Below are positions 18,842-26,503 of a stretch of 64,000 nt of DNA, one piece after another. Origin of the DNA: Psychroflexus aurantiacus (GTDB lineage: Bacteria > Bacteroidota > Bacteroidia > Flavobacteriales > Flavobacteriaceae). How positions within the stretch are numbered: position 1 is the stretch's first letter; every line of letters starts with the position of its first letter. A program made the position numbers and the translations under genes. The notes under the pieces were generated by a model. It had not been told where the DNA came from. It saw only the letters and a program-made list of their open reading frames with translations, and searched no databases. The stretch is taken from assembly GCF_010820555.1 (NCBI RefSeq), contig NZ_JAAIKD010000003.1, positions 310,001 to 374,000 of the forward strand, in the 5' to 3' direction.

Positions 18842-18849
18842 TATATTTG
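18842..18849 (+). promoter_or_regulatory. Promoter -7 box of accA
   Basis: TATATTTG, a perfect TAnnTTTG, 32 bp before the accA ATG. No clear -33 element. Confidence 0.6.
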
Positions 18850-18881
18850 CTAACTGATTTTTAAAGAAATACATTGTATTC

Positions 18882-19835
18882 ATGGAATATTTAGATTTTG
18901 AATTACCGATAAAAGAACTTCAAGAGCAATATAACAAAGCTTGTGAAATAGGCCTGGATAGTGAAGTGGATGTCACAGACACCTGCCAGCAAATCAAACA
19001 GAAGCTGGATAACAAAAAAAAGGAAATATACTCCAACCTGGATGCCTGGCAGCGCGTACAATTGTCCCGACATCCCAATAGACCCTATACCTTAGATTAT
19101 ATCAATGCGATTTGCGGCAGCACCTTTATGGAGCTGCATGGAGATCGTAATTTTGGTGATGATAAAGCCATGATAGGTGGACTTGGCAAGGTAGACGAAC
19201 AAAGCTTTATGTTCATAGGCCAGCAGAAGGGCTACAACACCAAAACGCGACAGTACAGAAATTTTGGGATGGCCAATCCCGAAGGCTATCGCAAAGCTTT
19301 GCGCCTGATGAAAAAAGCAGAGAAGTTCAACCTTCCCATTGTTGCTTTGGTTGACACGCCCGGAGCCTTTCCAGGTCTTGAAGCAGAAGAAAGAGGACAA
19401 GGTGAAGCCATTGCAAGAAATATCATGGAAATGAGCCAGCTCAAAGTCCCAATCATTGTGATTATCATCGGTGAGGGAGCCAGTGGCGGAGCCTTGGGAA
19501 TAGCTGTTGGAGACACGGTCATGATGCTGGAAAACACCTGGTATTCTGTGATTTCTCCAGAATCCTGTTCCTCTATACTATGGAGAAGCTGGGAGCATAA
19601 AAAAACCGCTGCTGAGGCCTTAAAGCTGACGGCAAACGACATGAAGAAATTGAAAATCATAGACAAAATTATAAAGGAGCCTCTTGGAGGTGCACATAGC
19701 AATCGAGAGAAAGCTTTCGAAATTGTTACGAAGTCTATTCTGTCTGAATTTGAAGAATTGAAAAAGTTATCCCCAGAAGATTTGGTCGAAAAAAGAATGC
19801 AAAAATATTTAGATATAGGCGTTTATTCTGACTAA
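18882..19835 (+). CDS. accA: Acetyl-CoA carboxylase carboxyltransferase subunit alpha
   Basis: Transfers the carboxyl group from biotinyl-BCCP to acetyl-CoA with AccD, the first step of fatty-acid synthesis. It has 317 residues, the normal length. Family landmarks are [51 protein letters not shown] and [11 protein letters not shown]. It is probably a single-gene transcript: its own TAnnTTTG box lies upstream and a strong terminator 26 bp downstream. accD is not in the window. Confidence 0.97.
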   Translation: MEYLDFELPIKELQEQYNKACEIGLDSEVDVTDTCQQIKQKLDNKKKEIYSNLDAWQRVQLSRHPNRPYTLDYINAICGSTFMELHGDRNFGDDKAMIGGLGKVDEQSFMFIGQQKGYNTKTRQYRNFGMANPEGYRKALRLMKKAEKFNLPIVALVDTPGAFPGLEAEERGQGEAIARNIMEMSQLKVPIIVIIIGEGASGGALGIAVGDTVMMLENTWYSVISPESCSSILWRSWEHKKTAAEALKLTANDMKKLKIIDKIIKEPLGGAHSNREKAFEIVTKSILSEFEELKKLSPEDLVEKRMQKYLDIGVYSD

Positions 19836-19861
19836 GTCCCGTAAACTATAATTTAACTCAG

Positions 19862-19891
19862 AAAACCAGATAAGACTTATCTGGTTTTTTT
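19862..19891 (+). terminator. Intrinsic terminator of accA
   Basis: AAAACCAGATAA, loop GAC, TTATCTGGTTTT with perfect 12 bp arms and the T-run continuing to 19891, 26 bp after the accA stop. Confidence 0.88.
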
Positions 19892-19894
19892 GGG

Positions 19895-19938
19895 TTATCC
19901 ACATTTTTTTTAAGTTATCCACAGAGGCTTGTGGAAAA
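19895..19938. promoter_or_regulatory. Cluster of three DnaA-box-like sequences before dnaB
   Basis: Two perfect copies of the DnaA box TTATCCACA on the plus strand (19895-19903 and 19915-19923, 20 bp apart start to start) and a third, TTTTCCACA, on the minus strand (19930-19938). The second and third form an inverted pair. They lie between the accA terminator and the dnaB start. This could be DnaA control of dnaB or a DnaA-titrating site. An origin is less likely because the rpoBC block would then be transcribed head-on to replication. Confidence 0.6.
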
Positions 19939-20000
19939 CCATCAGTGTTAAGCTGCAATATTTTTCTCGAATTTCATAAGCTTTTCTTTACATTCGTAAT

Positions 20001-21545
20001 ATGGAAAACGCGACTCAATCATCATTCAAAAATGCATCTAAAGGCGATGTGATCAGCCTTCAAAAAGGAAAAATACCCCCTCAAGCTATTGATCTTGAAG
20101 AGGTTATATTAGGAGCGATGATGATTGACAAAAAAGGTGTCGACGAAGTTATCGACATCCTACACCCCGAGGTCTTCTACAAAGAGGCGCATAAAAACAT
20201 TTATGAAGCCATTATTTTACTTTTCGAAAAAGGCGATCCCATTGACTTATTAACGGTTTCCACAGAATTAAAGAAATCCAAAAAACTTCAAGCCTCTGGA
20301 GGTGAGTACTATCTGATTCAGTTAACACAAAAGGTCTCCTCCTCTGCTCATATCGAATACCATTCACGTATTGTTCTTCAGAAATACATTCAACGCTGTC
20401 TGATCAAAATTTCAAGCGAAATTATAGAAGAATCTTACGATGAAGGCACCGACGTGTTCGATCTATTAGACCATGCGGAATCCAAACTATACGAAGTTAC
20501 TCAGGGTAATATAAAGCGGTCTTCAGAAACCGCTCAAAATTTGGTCATGCAGGCCAAAAAACGAATTGAAGAAATTTCCAACAAGGAAGGCTTAAGTGGT
20601 ATCCCCTCTGGTTTTACAGAACTGGATAAATTAACTTCGGGCTGGCAGCCAAGTGATTTGGTCATTATTGCCGCACGTCCGGGTATGGGTAAAACTGCAC
20701 TTACCCTAACTATGGCAAGAAATATTGCTGTAGGCCAAAACATTCCCGTCGCCTTCTTTTCGCTTGAGATGTCTTCGGTACAATTGATTACTCGGCTTAT
20801 TTCTTCTGAAACCGGATTGAGTTCAGAAAAGCTGAGAACAGGTAACCTCGAGCCTCACGAATGGGAGCAGTTGAACGTGAAGGTAAAATCGCTTGAACAG
20901 GCCCCCTTGTTTATCGATGATACCCCCTCGCTCTCCATTTTCGATTTAAGAGCAAAAGCCCGACGTCTGTCGTCTCAGCATGGCATCAAACTTATCGTGG
21001 TTGATTATTTGCAGCTGATGACCGGTGGGGGCTCCCAAAAGGGAGGAAATAGGGAGCAGGAAATTTCAAGTATTTCCAGAAACTTAAAAGCACTGGCCAA
21101 AGAATTGAGCATTCCCGTCTTGGCCCTTTCTCAGCTCTCCAGAGCAGTTGAAACGCGAGGAGGCAGTAAAAGACCTTTGCTAAGTGACCTTAGAGAATCC
21201 GGAGCTATTGAGCAGGATGCGGATATTGTATCTTTTATCTATAGACCGGAATATTACGATATCGATGAATGGGATGACGATGCTCAAACCCCAACCCAGG
21301 GTCAGGCCGAATTCATCATCGCTAAACACAGGAACGGAGGTCTGGATAATATTCGTTTGAAATTTATCGGCCAGCTTGGTAAGTTTGAAAACCTGGATAA
21401 TTTTGATTCGCCTTTTGAAATCAATTCGAGTATGAATTCAGGAAAATCAGATTCCCCATCCTTCCCCAATGCTGAGGAAGTTTTTGGTTCCACGCCCCCA
21501 AATCAAAACTTTGGCAGTGAAAATGACGATGAAGTCCCCTTTTAA
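20001..21545 (+). CDS. dnaB: Replicative DNA helicase DnaB
   Basis: Hexameric 5'-3' replicative helicase, 514 residues. The N-terminal DnaB domain (about 25-125) starts at PPQAIDLEEVILGAMMID. The RecA-like helicase domain (about 200-470) carries Walker A ARPGMGKTAL, Walker B LIVVDYLQLM, the arginine-finger region RGGSKRPLLSDLRESGAIEQDAD and the motif AKHRNG. The C-terminal 50 residues are Ser/Asn/Pro-rich and end in acidic EDDEVPF. No intein is present. Three DnaA-box-like sequences lie 60-105 bp upstream. A weak promoter-like TACATTCG precedes the ATG. The gene for a secreted protein starts 9 bp downstream. Confidence 0.97.
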   Translation: MENATQSSFKNASKGDVISLQKGKIPPQAIDLEEVILGAMMIDKKGVDEVIDILHPEVFYKEAHKNIYEAIILLFEKGDPIDLLTVSTELKKSKKLQASGGEYYLIQLTQKVSSSAHIEYHSRIVLQKYIQRCLIKISSEIIEESYDEGTDVFDLLDHAESKLYEVTQGNIKRSSETAQNLVMQAKKRIEEISNKEGLSGIPSGFTELDKLTSGWQPSDLVIIAARPGMGKTALTLTMARNIAVGQNIPVAFFSLEMSSVQLITRLISSETGLSSEKLRTGNLEPHEWEQLNVKVKSLEQAPLFIDDTPSLSIFDLRAKARRLSSQHGIKLIVVDYLQLMTGGGSQKGGNREQEISSISRNLKALAKELSIPVLALSQLSRAVETRGGSKRPLLSDLRESGAIEQDADIVSFIYRPEYYDIDEWDDDAQTPTQGQAEFIIAKHRNGGLDNIRLKFIGQLGKFENLDNFDSPFEINSSMNSGKSDSPSFPNAEEVFGSTPPNQNFGSENDDEVPF

Positions 21546-21554
21546 AAATTTTAA

Positions 21555-22811
21555 ATGAGAGTCATCCTATTGATAGCAATTATTCTGACTGGCTGGAATA
21601 CTCAGGCCAAATTCATTTTAATTCCTATGGATTTTGAAACTCAGGACAACCACCTTAAAGCTTACGGAGTTTCTTACTGGCTTTTGGAAAAAGATCAGAA
21701 AGTCCAGTGGCTGCTCAATTACAGAGGCGGTTCCTTTCTTTCTCCGTTCTCCGAAGAACTGCAGCGCGAATGCACCATCCGAGGGGTTTCTTATGAAGTC
21801 ATATCCGACATGGAAGCAGAAGACCTCCTGAGAACCATCAGCAGCCCTTCTCAAAATATGGAAGCTGTATTGCTTGAGAAAGCGCCTAAAATCGCAGTCT
21901 ATTCTCCACAGGGAAATGCACCCTGGGATGACGCGGTAACGATGGTTCTGAAGTTTGCTGAAATTCCTTACAAAACGATTTACGACAAGGAAGTGCTCAA
22001 TGACGAGCTGCTGTTATACGACTGGCTTCACTTACACCATGAAGATTTTACGGGCCAATACGGCAAATTCTACAGAGCCTACAGATCTGCACCCTGGTAT
22101 ATCGAGGAGAAAGCGGAAGCTGAAGCACTGGCCAGTGCATTGGGTTATGATAAAGTGTCCAGGGAAAAACTGGCCGTAGCCCAAAAAATAAAAGACTATG
22201 TGATTGGTGGCGGTTTTATGTTTGCCATGTGCAGCGCCACCGATTCTTTCGATATTGCTTTATCGGCGGATGGCGTGGATATTTGTGAACCTATGTTTGA
22301 TGGCGATGCCGCAGAAGCGGGATACCAGAATAAAATTGACTATGCCAAAACCATGGCGTTTACAGACTTTATTCTGGAAAGAGATCCTATGGTGTATGAG
22401 TATTCTTCCATCGACATGACCGAGAGAAGGAACATTCCAAAATCTAAGGACTATTTCACGCTGATGGATTACTCAGCGAAATGGGATCCTATCCCCACGA
22501 TGTTATGTCAAAATCATACGGCTGTAGTCAAAGGCTTTATGGGACAAACCACGGCGTTCAATCCAAATCAAATCAAGTCTAATGTGCTGGTAATGGGGAA
22601 AAATAAGATAAATGAAGAGGCCAGGTATATACACGGTATCAAAGGAAAAGGCTTTTTCACCTTTTACGGCGGACATGATCCGGAGGATTATCAGCATCGC
22701 GTAGGGGATCCAAAAACAGAACTGGAACTGCATCCGAAATCTCCTGGCTACAGACTGATTTTAAATAACATTCTATTTCCGGCGGCTGAGAAGAAGAAAC
22801 AAAAAACCTAA
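21555..22811 (+). CDS. Secreted protein of the flavobacterial 'asparagine synthetase B' group (name misleading)
   Basis: A 418-residue protein with a signal peptide (about residues 1-18, MRVILLIAIILTGWNTQA). Related flavobacterial proteins are often called asparagine synthetase B, but I see no Ntn Cys2 glutaminase start and no SGGxDS ATP-pyrophosphatase motif, so that name is unsupported. Visible motifs are HLHHEDFTGQYGKFY (about 159-173) and GGGFMFAMCSATDSFDIAL, where C226 sits in a turn resembling the nucleophile elbow of class I amidotransferase or ThuA-like folds. It starts 9 bp after dnaB. It is probably periplasmic or surface-exposed; the function is unknown. The stop is only 3 bp from the stop of convergent lptB. 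Confidence 0.8.
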   Translation: MRVILLIAIILTGWNTQAKFILIPMDFETQDNHLKAYGVSYWLLEKDQKVQWLLNYRGGSFLSPFSEELQRECTIRGVSYEVISDMEAEDLLRTISSPSQNMEAVLLEKAPKIAVYSPQGNAPWDDAVTMVLKFAEIPYKTIYDKEVLNDELLLYDWLHLHHEDFTGQYGKFYRAYRSAPWYIEEKAEAEALASALGYDKVSREKLAVAQKIKDYVIGGGFMFAMCSATDSFDIALSADGVDICEPMFDGDAAEAGYQNKIDYAKTMAFTDFILERDPMVYEYSSIDMTERRNIPKSKDYFTLMDYSAKWDPIPTMLCQNHTAVVKGFMGQTTAFNPNQIKSNVLVMGKNKINEEARYIHGIKGKGFFTFYGGHDPEDYQHRVGDPKTELELHPKSPGYRLILNNILFPAAEKKKQKT

Positions 22812-22814
22812 GAA

Positions 22815-23567
22815 CTATTTGAATATTTTTTTCTTTCGAAGCTCAAAATTCTGACCTAAATACACCTTTCTTACCATTTCATCATTGGCCAGCTCTTCGG
22901 GTTCACCGTGTTTGAGGATTCCTCCTTCAAACATAAGATAGGTTCTGTCGGTGATGGCTAGAGTCTCCTGCACATTATGATCGGTGATCAAAATTCCGAT
23001 GTTTTTATTTTTCAGCTGAGCGACAATTTTTTGAATGTCTTCAACCGCCACCGGGTCTACACCTGCAAAAGGCTCATCCAGCAGAATGAATTTTGGATCT
23101 GTAGCCAGGGCACGTGCAATTTCTGTTCGCCGTCTTTCCCCTCCGGAAAGCAAATCCCCCCTGTTGGTACGAATGTGATTCAAGCCAAACTCACTGATCA
23201 GGGCTTCCATTTTTTCCTCCCGTTCATCTTTATTCAAATCGGTAAGTTCGAGAACACTCATGATGTTATCTTCGATGCTTAACTTCCTAAAAATAGAGGC
23301 TTCCTGAGCTAGATAACCTATGCCATTTTGAGCTCTTTTGTACATGGGATATTTGGTGATGTTGGTGTCATCCAAATATATATTCCCCGCATTGGGTTTG
23401 ATCAGGCCCACAATCATATAAAATGAGGTGGTTTTCCCAGCACCATTAGGTCCGAGTAAACCAACGATTTCTCCCTGGGTAACCTCAACACTGATTCCTT
23501 TAACAACTTTCTTGCTTTTATAGGATTTAACCAGATTATCGGCTCTTAAAGTTGCTTGATTGCTCAT
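22815..23567 (-). CDS. lptB: LPS export ABC transporter ATP-binding protein
   Basis: ATPase that drives LPS extraction with LptF and LptG. It has 250 residues. Walker A is GLLGPNGAGKTTSFYMIVGL, the Q-loop region is LAQEASIFRKLS, the signature LLSGGERRRTEIARAL, Walker B FILLDEPFAGVD and the H-loop ITDHN; SFYMIVGL and the GERRR signature are typical of LptB. It is the last gene of the operon kdsD-tatC-AhpD-like-222 aa membrane protein-lptB and its ATG directly abuts the preceding stop codon. The C-terminus NFELRKKKIFK is typical. Confidence 0.95.
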   Translation of the reverse strand: MSNQATLRADNLVKSYKSKKVVKGISVEVTQGEIVGLLGPNGAGKTTSFYMIVGLIKPNAGNIYLDDTNITKYPMYKRAQNGIGYLAQEASIFRKLSIEDNIMSVLELTDLNKDEREEKMEALISEFGLNHIRTNRGDLLSGGERRRTEIARALATDPKFILLDEPFAGVDPVAVEDIQKIVAQLKNKNIGILITDHNVQETLAITDRTYLMFEGGILKHGEPEELANDEMVRKVYLGQNFELRKKKIFK

Positions 23568-24236
23568 TTAATTTGTTTTTCTTGATGATTTTACGCCAAA
23601 GATAATCATCTCAACCACACCGATGAGTATAATGGAATAGGCTAAGAGTTCAATGCTTTCTTCGGAGGCGTCTTTTACAGGTCTCATAAAATCCCTGAGC
23701 GGTATAATTTTATCGCCATTCTCCTCAACCACATACTTGGTGTGGGTATCTCTAAGCAAATCTATCCACATGATTTTACGACCGTAAAGTCTGGAAAAAA
23801 CATGCAGGATAATAAATCCTGAAAAGAAAAAAGCAAATCCATAGGTTTTTGAAATGGAGGCAGTTTCTAAAACCAGTTTTTTCCAGTTTCTTATAACCAT
23901 AACCACTACAAAAACCAGGATGATCAGAGCAAGGACTTGCCAGGCTTTGTCAAAAAGCTGTGTATTAAGCCAGAAATCAAATTCTCTCACAAAATGAATC
24001 CCTAAAATTCCCGCCAATGTAAGATTGAAAATTCTAAAGTCTTTAGCTTTAGAGCTAAACCCAATCAACAGCAAAGAGCCAATCAATAAAATGACTTCCT
24101 GTGTGATTTCAATTAATGAATCTTCTTTTACTTCACCTTCAGCAAAATCAAACTGTATGATTAGCGACATCAAAAACATGAGACCGGCATAGGCCAAAAG
24201 TCTTACAAATAAGGGATATAGAGGTTTCATATACAT
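23568..24236 (-). CDS. Six-helix membrane protein of unknown function
   Basis: A 222-residue integral membrane protein with hydrophobic segments at about 9-28, 45-62, 72-90, 100-113, 132-147 and 195-213. Charged loops between helices 5 and 6 (RDTHTKYVVEENGDKIIPLRDF) are probably on one face of the membrane. I do not recognise the family. It lies inside an envelope operon with zero spacing to lptB and 9 bp to the AhpD-like gene, so it may serve envelope assembly, but nothing in the sequence shows this. Start at MYM or at the second Met (two residues later) is undecided. Confidence 0.7.
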   Translation of the reverse strand: MYMKPLYPLFVRLLAYAGLMFLMSLIIQFDFAEGEVKEDSLIEITQEVILLIGSLLLIGFSSKAKDFRIFNLTLAGILGIHFVREFDFWLNTQLFDKAWQVLALIILVFVVVMVIRNWKKLVLETASISKTYGFAFFFSGFIILHVFSRLYGRKIMWIDLLRDTHTKYVVEENGDKIIPLRDFMRPVKDASEESIELLAYSIILIGVVEMIIFGVKSSRKTN

Positions 24237-24245
24237 AATTTGAAA

Positions 24246-24605
24246 TTATTCCGTTTTGCCAAACTTGTTTTCCAGGGCTTCCCAGTATTCAAAAGCCCTT
24301 CTCAAATGAGGAATTACAATGGTTCCCCCTACCAGAGTGCCAATACTCAAAGCTTCAACAACCTGAGCCCTGGTGAGTCCTTCCTTGTAAGAGGATTCCA
24401 GGTGATATTTCACGCAGTCATCACATCTTAAAACCAGGGAAGACACAAGACCTAGAAGCTCTTTGGTTTTAACATCCAAGGCACCTTCCGTGAAAGAATT
24501 GGTGTCCAGATTAAATATACGCTTTAGAACTTTATTGTTTTCGTTTAAAATTTTTCCATTCATTTTGGCTCTGTAGGCCTCAAATTCATCAACTAGATCT
24601 ATCAT
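24246..24605 (-). CDS. Carboxymuconolactone decarboxylase/AhpD-like protein
   Basis: A 119-residue all-helical protein of the AhpD superfamily. The redox motif is C61-D-D-C64 followed by H68 (RCDDCVKYHLESSY), the CxxC..H arrangement of alkylhydroperoxidase-like members rather than true gamma-carboxymuconolactone decarboxylase. It may act as a thiol-dependent peroxidase or in disulfide exchange. It lies 2 bp after tatC and 9 bp before the membrane-protein gene, inside the kdsD-lptB operon. Confidence 0.87.
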   Translation of the reverse strand: MIDLVDEFEAYRAKMNGKILNENNKVLKRIFNLDTNSFTEGALDVKTKELLGLVSSLVLRCDDCVKYHLESSYKEGLTRAQVVEALSIGTLVGGTIVIPHLRRAFEYWEALENKFGKTE

Positions 24606-24607
24606 AA

Positions 24608-25450
24608 TTACTTATTTGTTTTTTGTTTTTCTTTTTTACGTTGTTTTCTCACTACAAATTTGGAAATAAAAATACTTATTTCATACAAAACCAAAACCGG
24701 GATAGCCACAATGACCTGGCTGGCAATATCGGGCGGAGTGATCAATGCTGAAATTATCAATATAAAAACCAGCGCATATTTTCTGTTTGTCCTCAAAAAT
24801 TCAGGAGTGACCAGGCCTACTTTCGTAAGGAAATAAATGATGACCGGCAATTCAAATATAAGTCCGCTGGCAATAACCGAAGCCCTGACCAGGCCTATGT
24901 AACTGCTTAGGTCGAAGTCATTAAAAACAACTTCACTTACGGTGTAACTCCCTAAAAAGTTGATCGACAAGGGCGTGATGACATAATAACCGAACAGAAC
25001 GCCAAGAAAGAATAAAAAGGAGGTCACAACGATGAAGCCTCTGGCCGATTTCTTTTCGGTTCTTTGTAATCCCGGGGCTATGAATGCCCAAAATTGATAG
25101 ATCACGTAGGGAAATGCAATGATAAATCCAGCAGTTACCGAGGTCCAGATGTGCGCGCTGAACTGACCTGCCATAGTTCTACTTTGAATTCTAAAAGGAA
25201 GTTCATTAAAACAAAAACTCTCCTGCATATTAAAAAACTCAGAGATTCTGCAAAGCAAGTCGTAGGTATAAAAATCGGCGCGTTTGGGTCCGAAAATAAT
25301 CACATCAAAAATGAAGGATTTCATTGCAAAGGCAATCCCACCTGCTATTAAGATAGCTAAAGTTGCCCGCAGCAAATGCCATCTCAAATCTTCAAGATGG
25401 TCTAAAAAAGACATGTCGTTGGGGTTCTTCTTAGTCTTAGAGTTTGCCAT
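24608..25450 (-). CDS. tatC: Sec-independent protein translocase TatC
   Basis: Receptor component of the twin-arginine translocase in the inner membrane. It has 280 residues with six predicted transmembrane segments. The family N-terminus MSFLDHLEDLRWHLLRATLAI contains the conserved Glu and Arg of the signal-peptide site, and there is a long periplasmic loop after helix 1 (about 40-95), as in other Bacteroidota. The basic tail (RKQRKKEKQKTNK) is cytoplasmic. It is 1 bp from the kdsD stop and 2 bp from the AhpD-like gene. tatA/B are not in the window. Confidence 0.95.
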   Translation of the reverse strand: MANSKTKKNPNDMSFLDHLEDLRWHLLRATLAILIAGGIAFAMKSFIFDVIIFGPKRADFYTYDLLCRISEFFNMQESFCFNELPFRIQSRTMAGQFSAHIWTSVTAGFIIAFPYVIYQFWAFIAPGLQRTEKKSARGFIVVTSFLFFLGVLFGYYVITPLSINFLGSYTVSEVVFNDFDLSSYIGLVRASVIASGLIFELPVIIYFLTKVGLVTPEFLRTNRKYALVFILIISALITPPDIASQVIVAIPVLVLYEISIFISKFVVRKQRKKEKQKTNK

Positions 25451-25451
25451 A

Positions 25452-26414
25452 TTATATAATGCCTTCTTTTACCAGATTATGGAGATGAACAACCCCGGCA
25501 TATTTCCCAGATTCTAAAGCAATGAGTTGAGTAATATCGTTTTGTTCTAAACGCTCCAGGGCATCGATGGCCATGGCAGAGTTAGCTATAGTCTTCGGGT
25601 TTCTGGACATGATGTCTTCAGCCTTGAGTTCGGTAAAATCCTCTGTAGAACTCAGCATCCTTCTCAGGTCACCATCGGTAATGATCCCCACCACCTGGTC
25701 CTGGTCTAAGACTGCTGTTACCCCCAGCATATTTTTGGAAATTTCAATGATAACGTCTTTCAATGGGGTGCTTAAGGTTACCTGAGGCTTCAGGTTCTGA
25801 GAGGTAATATCGCTCACCCGTAAGTAAAGCGTTTTTCCAAGCGCTCCTCCAGGGTGGAATTTTGCAAAATCATCACTGGAAAAGCCTCTTAATTTTAGCA
25901 AGCAGACTGCCAGAGCATCCCCGATAACCAGCTGAGCGGTCGTGCTCGTGGTTGGAGCCAGATTATGCGGACAGGCTTCTTTGTCTACAAAAGAATTCAA
26001 AACAAAATCTGCCTGCTGACCCAGAAACGAGTCTTTATTCCCTGTTATAGCAATCAGTGTATTTTTAAAATTCTTGATGAGCGGTGCCAGGACTTTAATT
26101 TCAGGTGTATTTCCGCTTTTGGAGATACAAATCACCACGTCATCTCTCAGGATGGTTCCCAGGTCACCATGTATGGCGTCTGCAGCGTGCATGTATACAG
26201 CGGGAGTGCCGGTAGAGTTGAGCGTTGCCACAATCTTGGTGGCTATAATGGCACTCTTTCCTACCCCTGTGATAATAACCCGTCCTTTAGACTTGTATAT
26301 TACATTTACAGCATCAGAAAAAGACGCATCAATCAAAGACTCAAGGTTTGCTATTGCTTTAGATTCTAACTGGATAATGTCCTTAGCGTAAGACTGTATT
26401 GCTACATCTTCCAT
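25452..26414 (-). CDS. kdsD: Arabinose-5-phosphate isomerase (KpsF/GutQ family)
   Basis: Converts ribulose-5-phosphate to arabinose-5-phosphate, the first step of Kdo synthesis for LPS. It has 320 residues: a SIS domain (about 30-175) with GVGKSAIIATKIVATLNSTG and ISKSGNTPEIK, followed by two CBS domains (about 205-320). The catalytic His candidate is in HAADAIHGDLG. It heads the operon with tatC, AhpD-like, membrane protein and lptB. It is divergent from recQ; on the minus strand a near-consensus AATCTTTG lies about 35 bp upstream. Confidence 0.94.
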   Translation of the reverse strand: MEDVAIQSYAKDIIQLESKAIANLESLIDASFSDAVNVIYKSKGRVIITGVGKSAIIATKIVATLNSTGTPAVYMHAADAIHGDLGTILRDDVVICISKSGNTPEIKVLAPLIKNFKNTLIAITGNKDSFLGQQADFVLNSFVDKEACPHNLAPTTSTTAQLVIGDALAVCLLKLRGFSSDDFAKFHPGGALGKTLYLRVSDITSQNLKPQVTLSTPLKDVIIEISKNMLGVTAVLDQDQVVGIITDGDLRRMLSSTEDFTELKAEDIMSRNPKTIANSAMAIDALERLEQNDITQLIALESGKYAGVVHLHNLVKEGII

Positions 26415-26461
26415 AAATTAGTTTATTTAGGTATTGTGTGCCTTCAAAGATTGCGTATATT

Positions 26462-26469
26462 TAATTTTG
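26462..26469 (+). promoter_or_regulatory. Promoter -7 box of recQ
   Basis: TAATTTTG matches TAnnTTTG in the recQ/kdsD divergent spacer, 34 bp before the TTG start of recQ. Confidence 0.55.
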
Positions 26470-26503
26470 CAAAGGTAAATAAAACTAAATAGTAATAATT
26501 CAA

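Noticed and set aside
19862-20000. Replication origin at the DnaA boxes
   Set aside because: Only three boxes in a short spacer and no extended AT-rich unwinding repeat. With an origin here the highly expressed rpoBC block (40-54 kb, minus strand) would face the replication fork. Kept as a regulatory candidate only.
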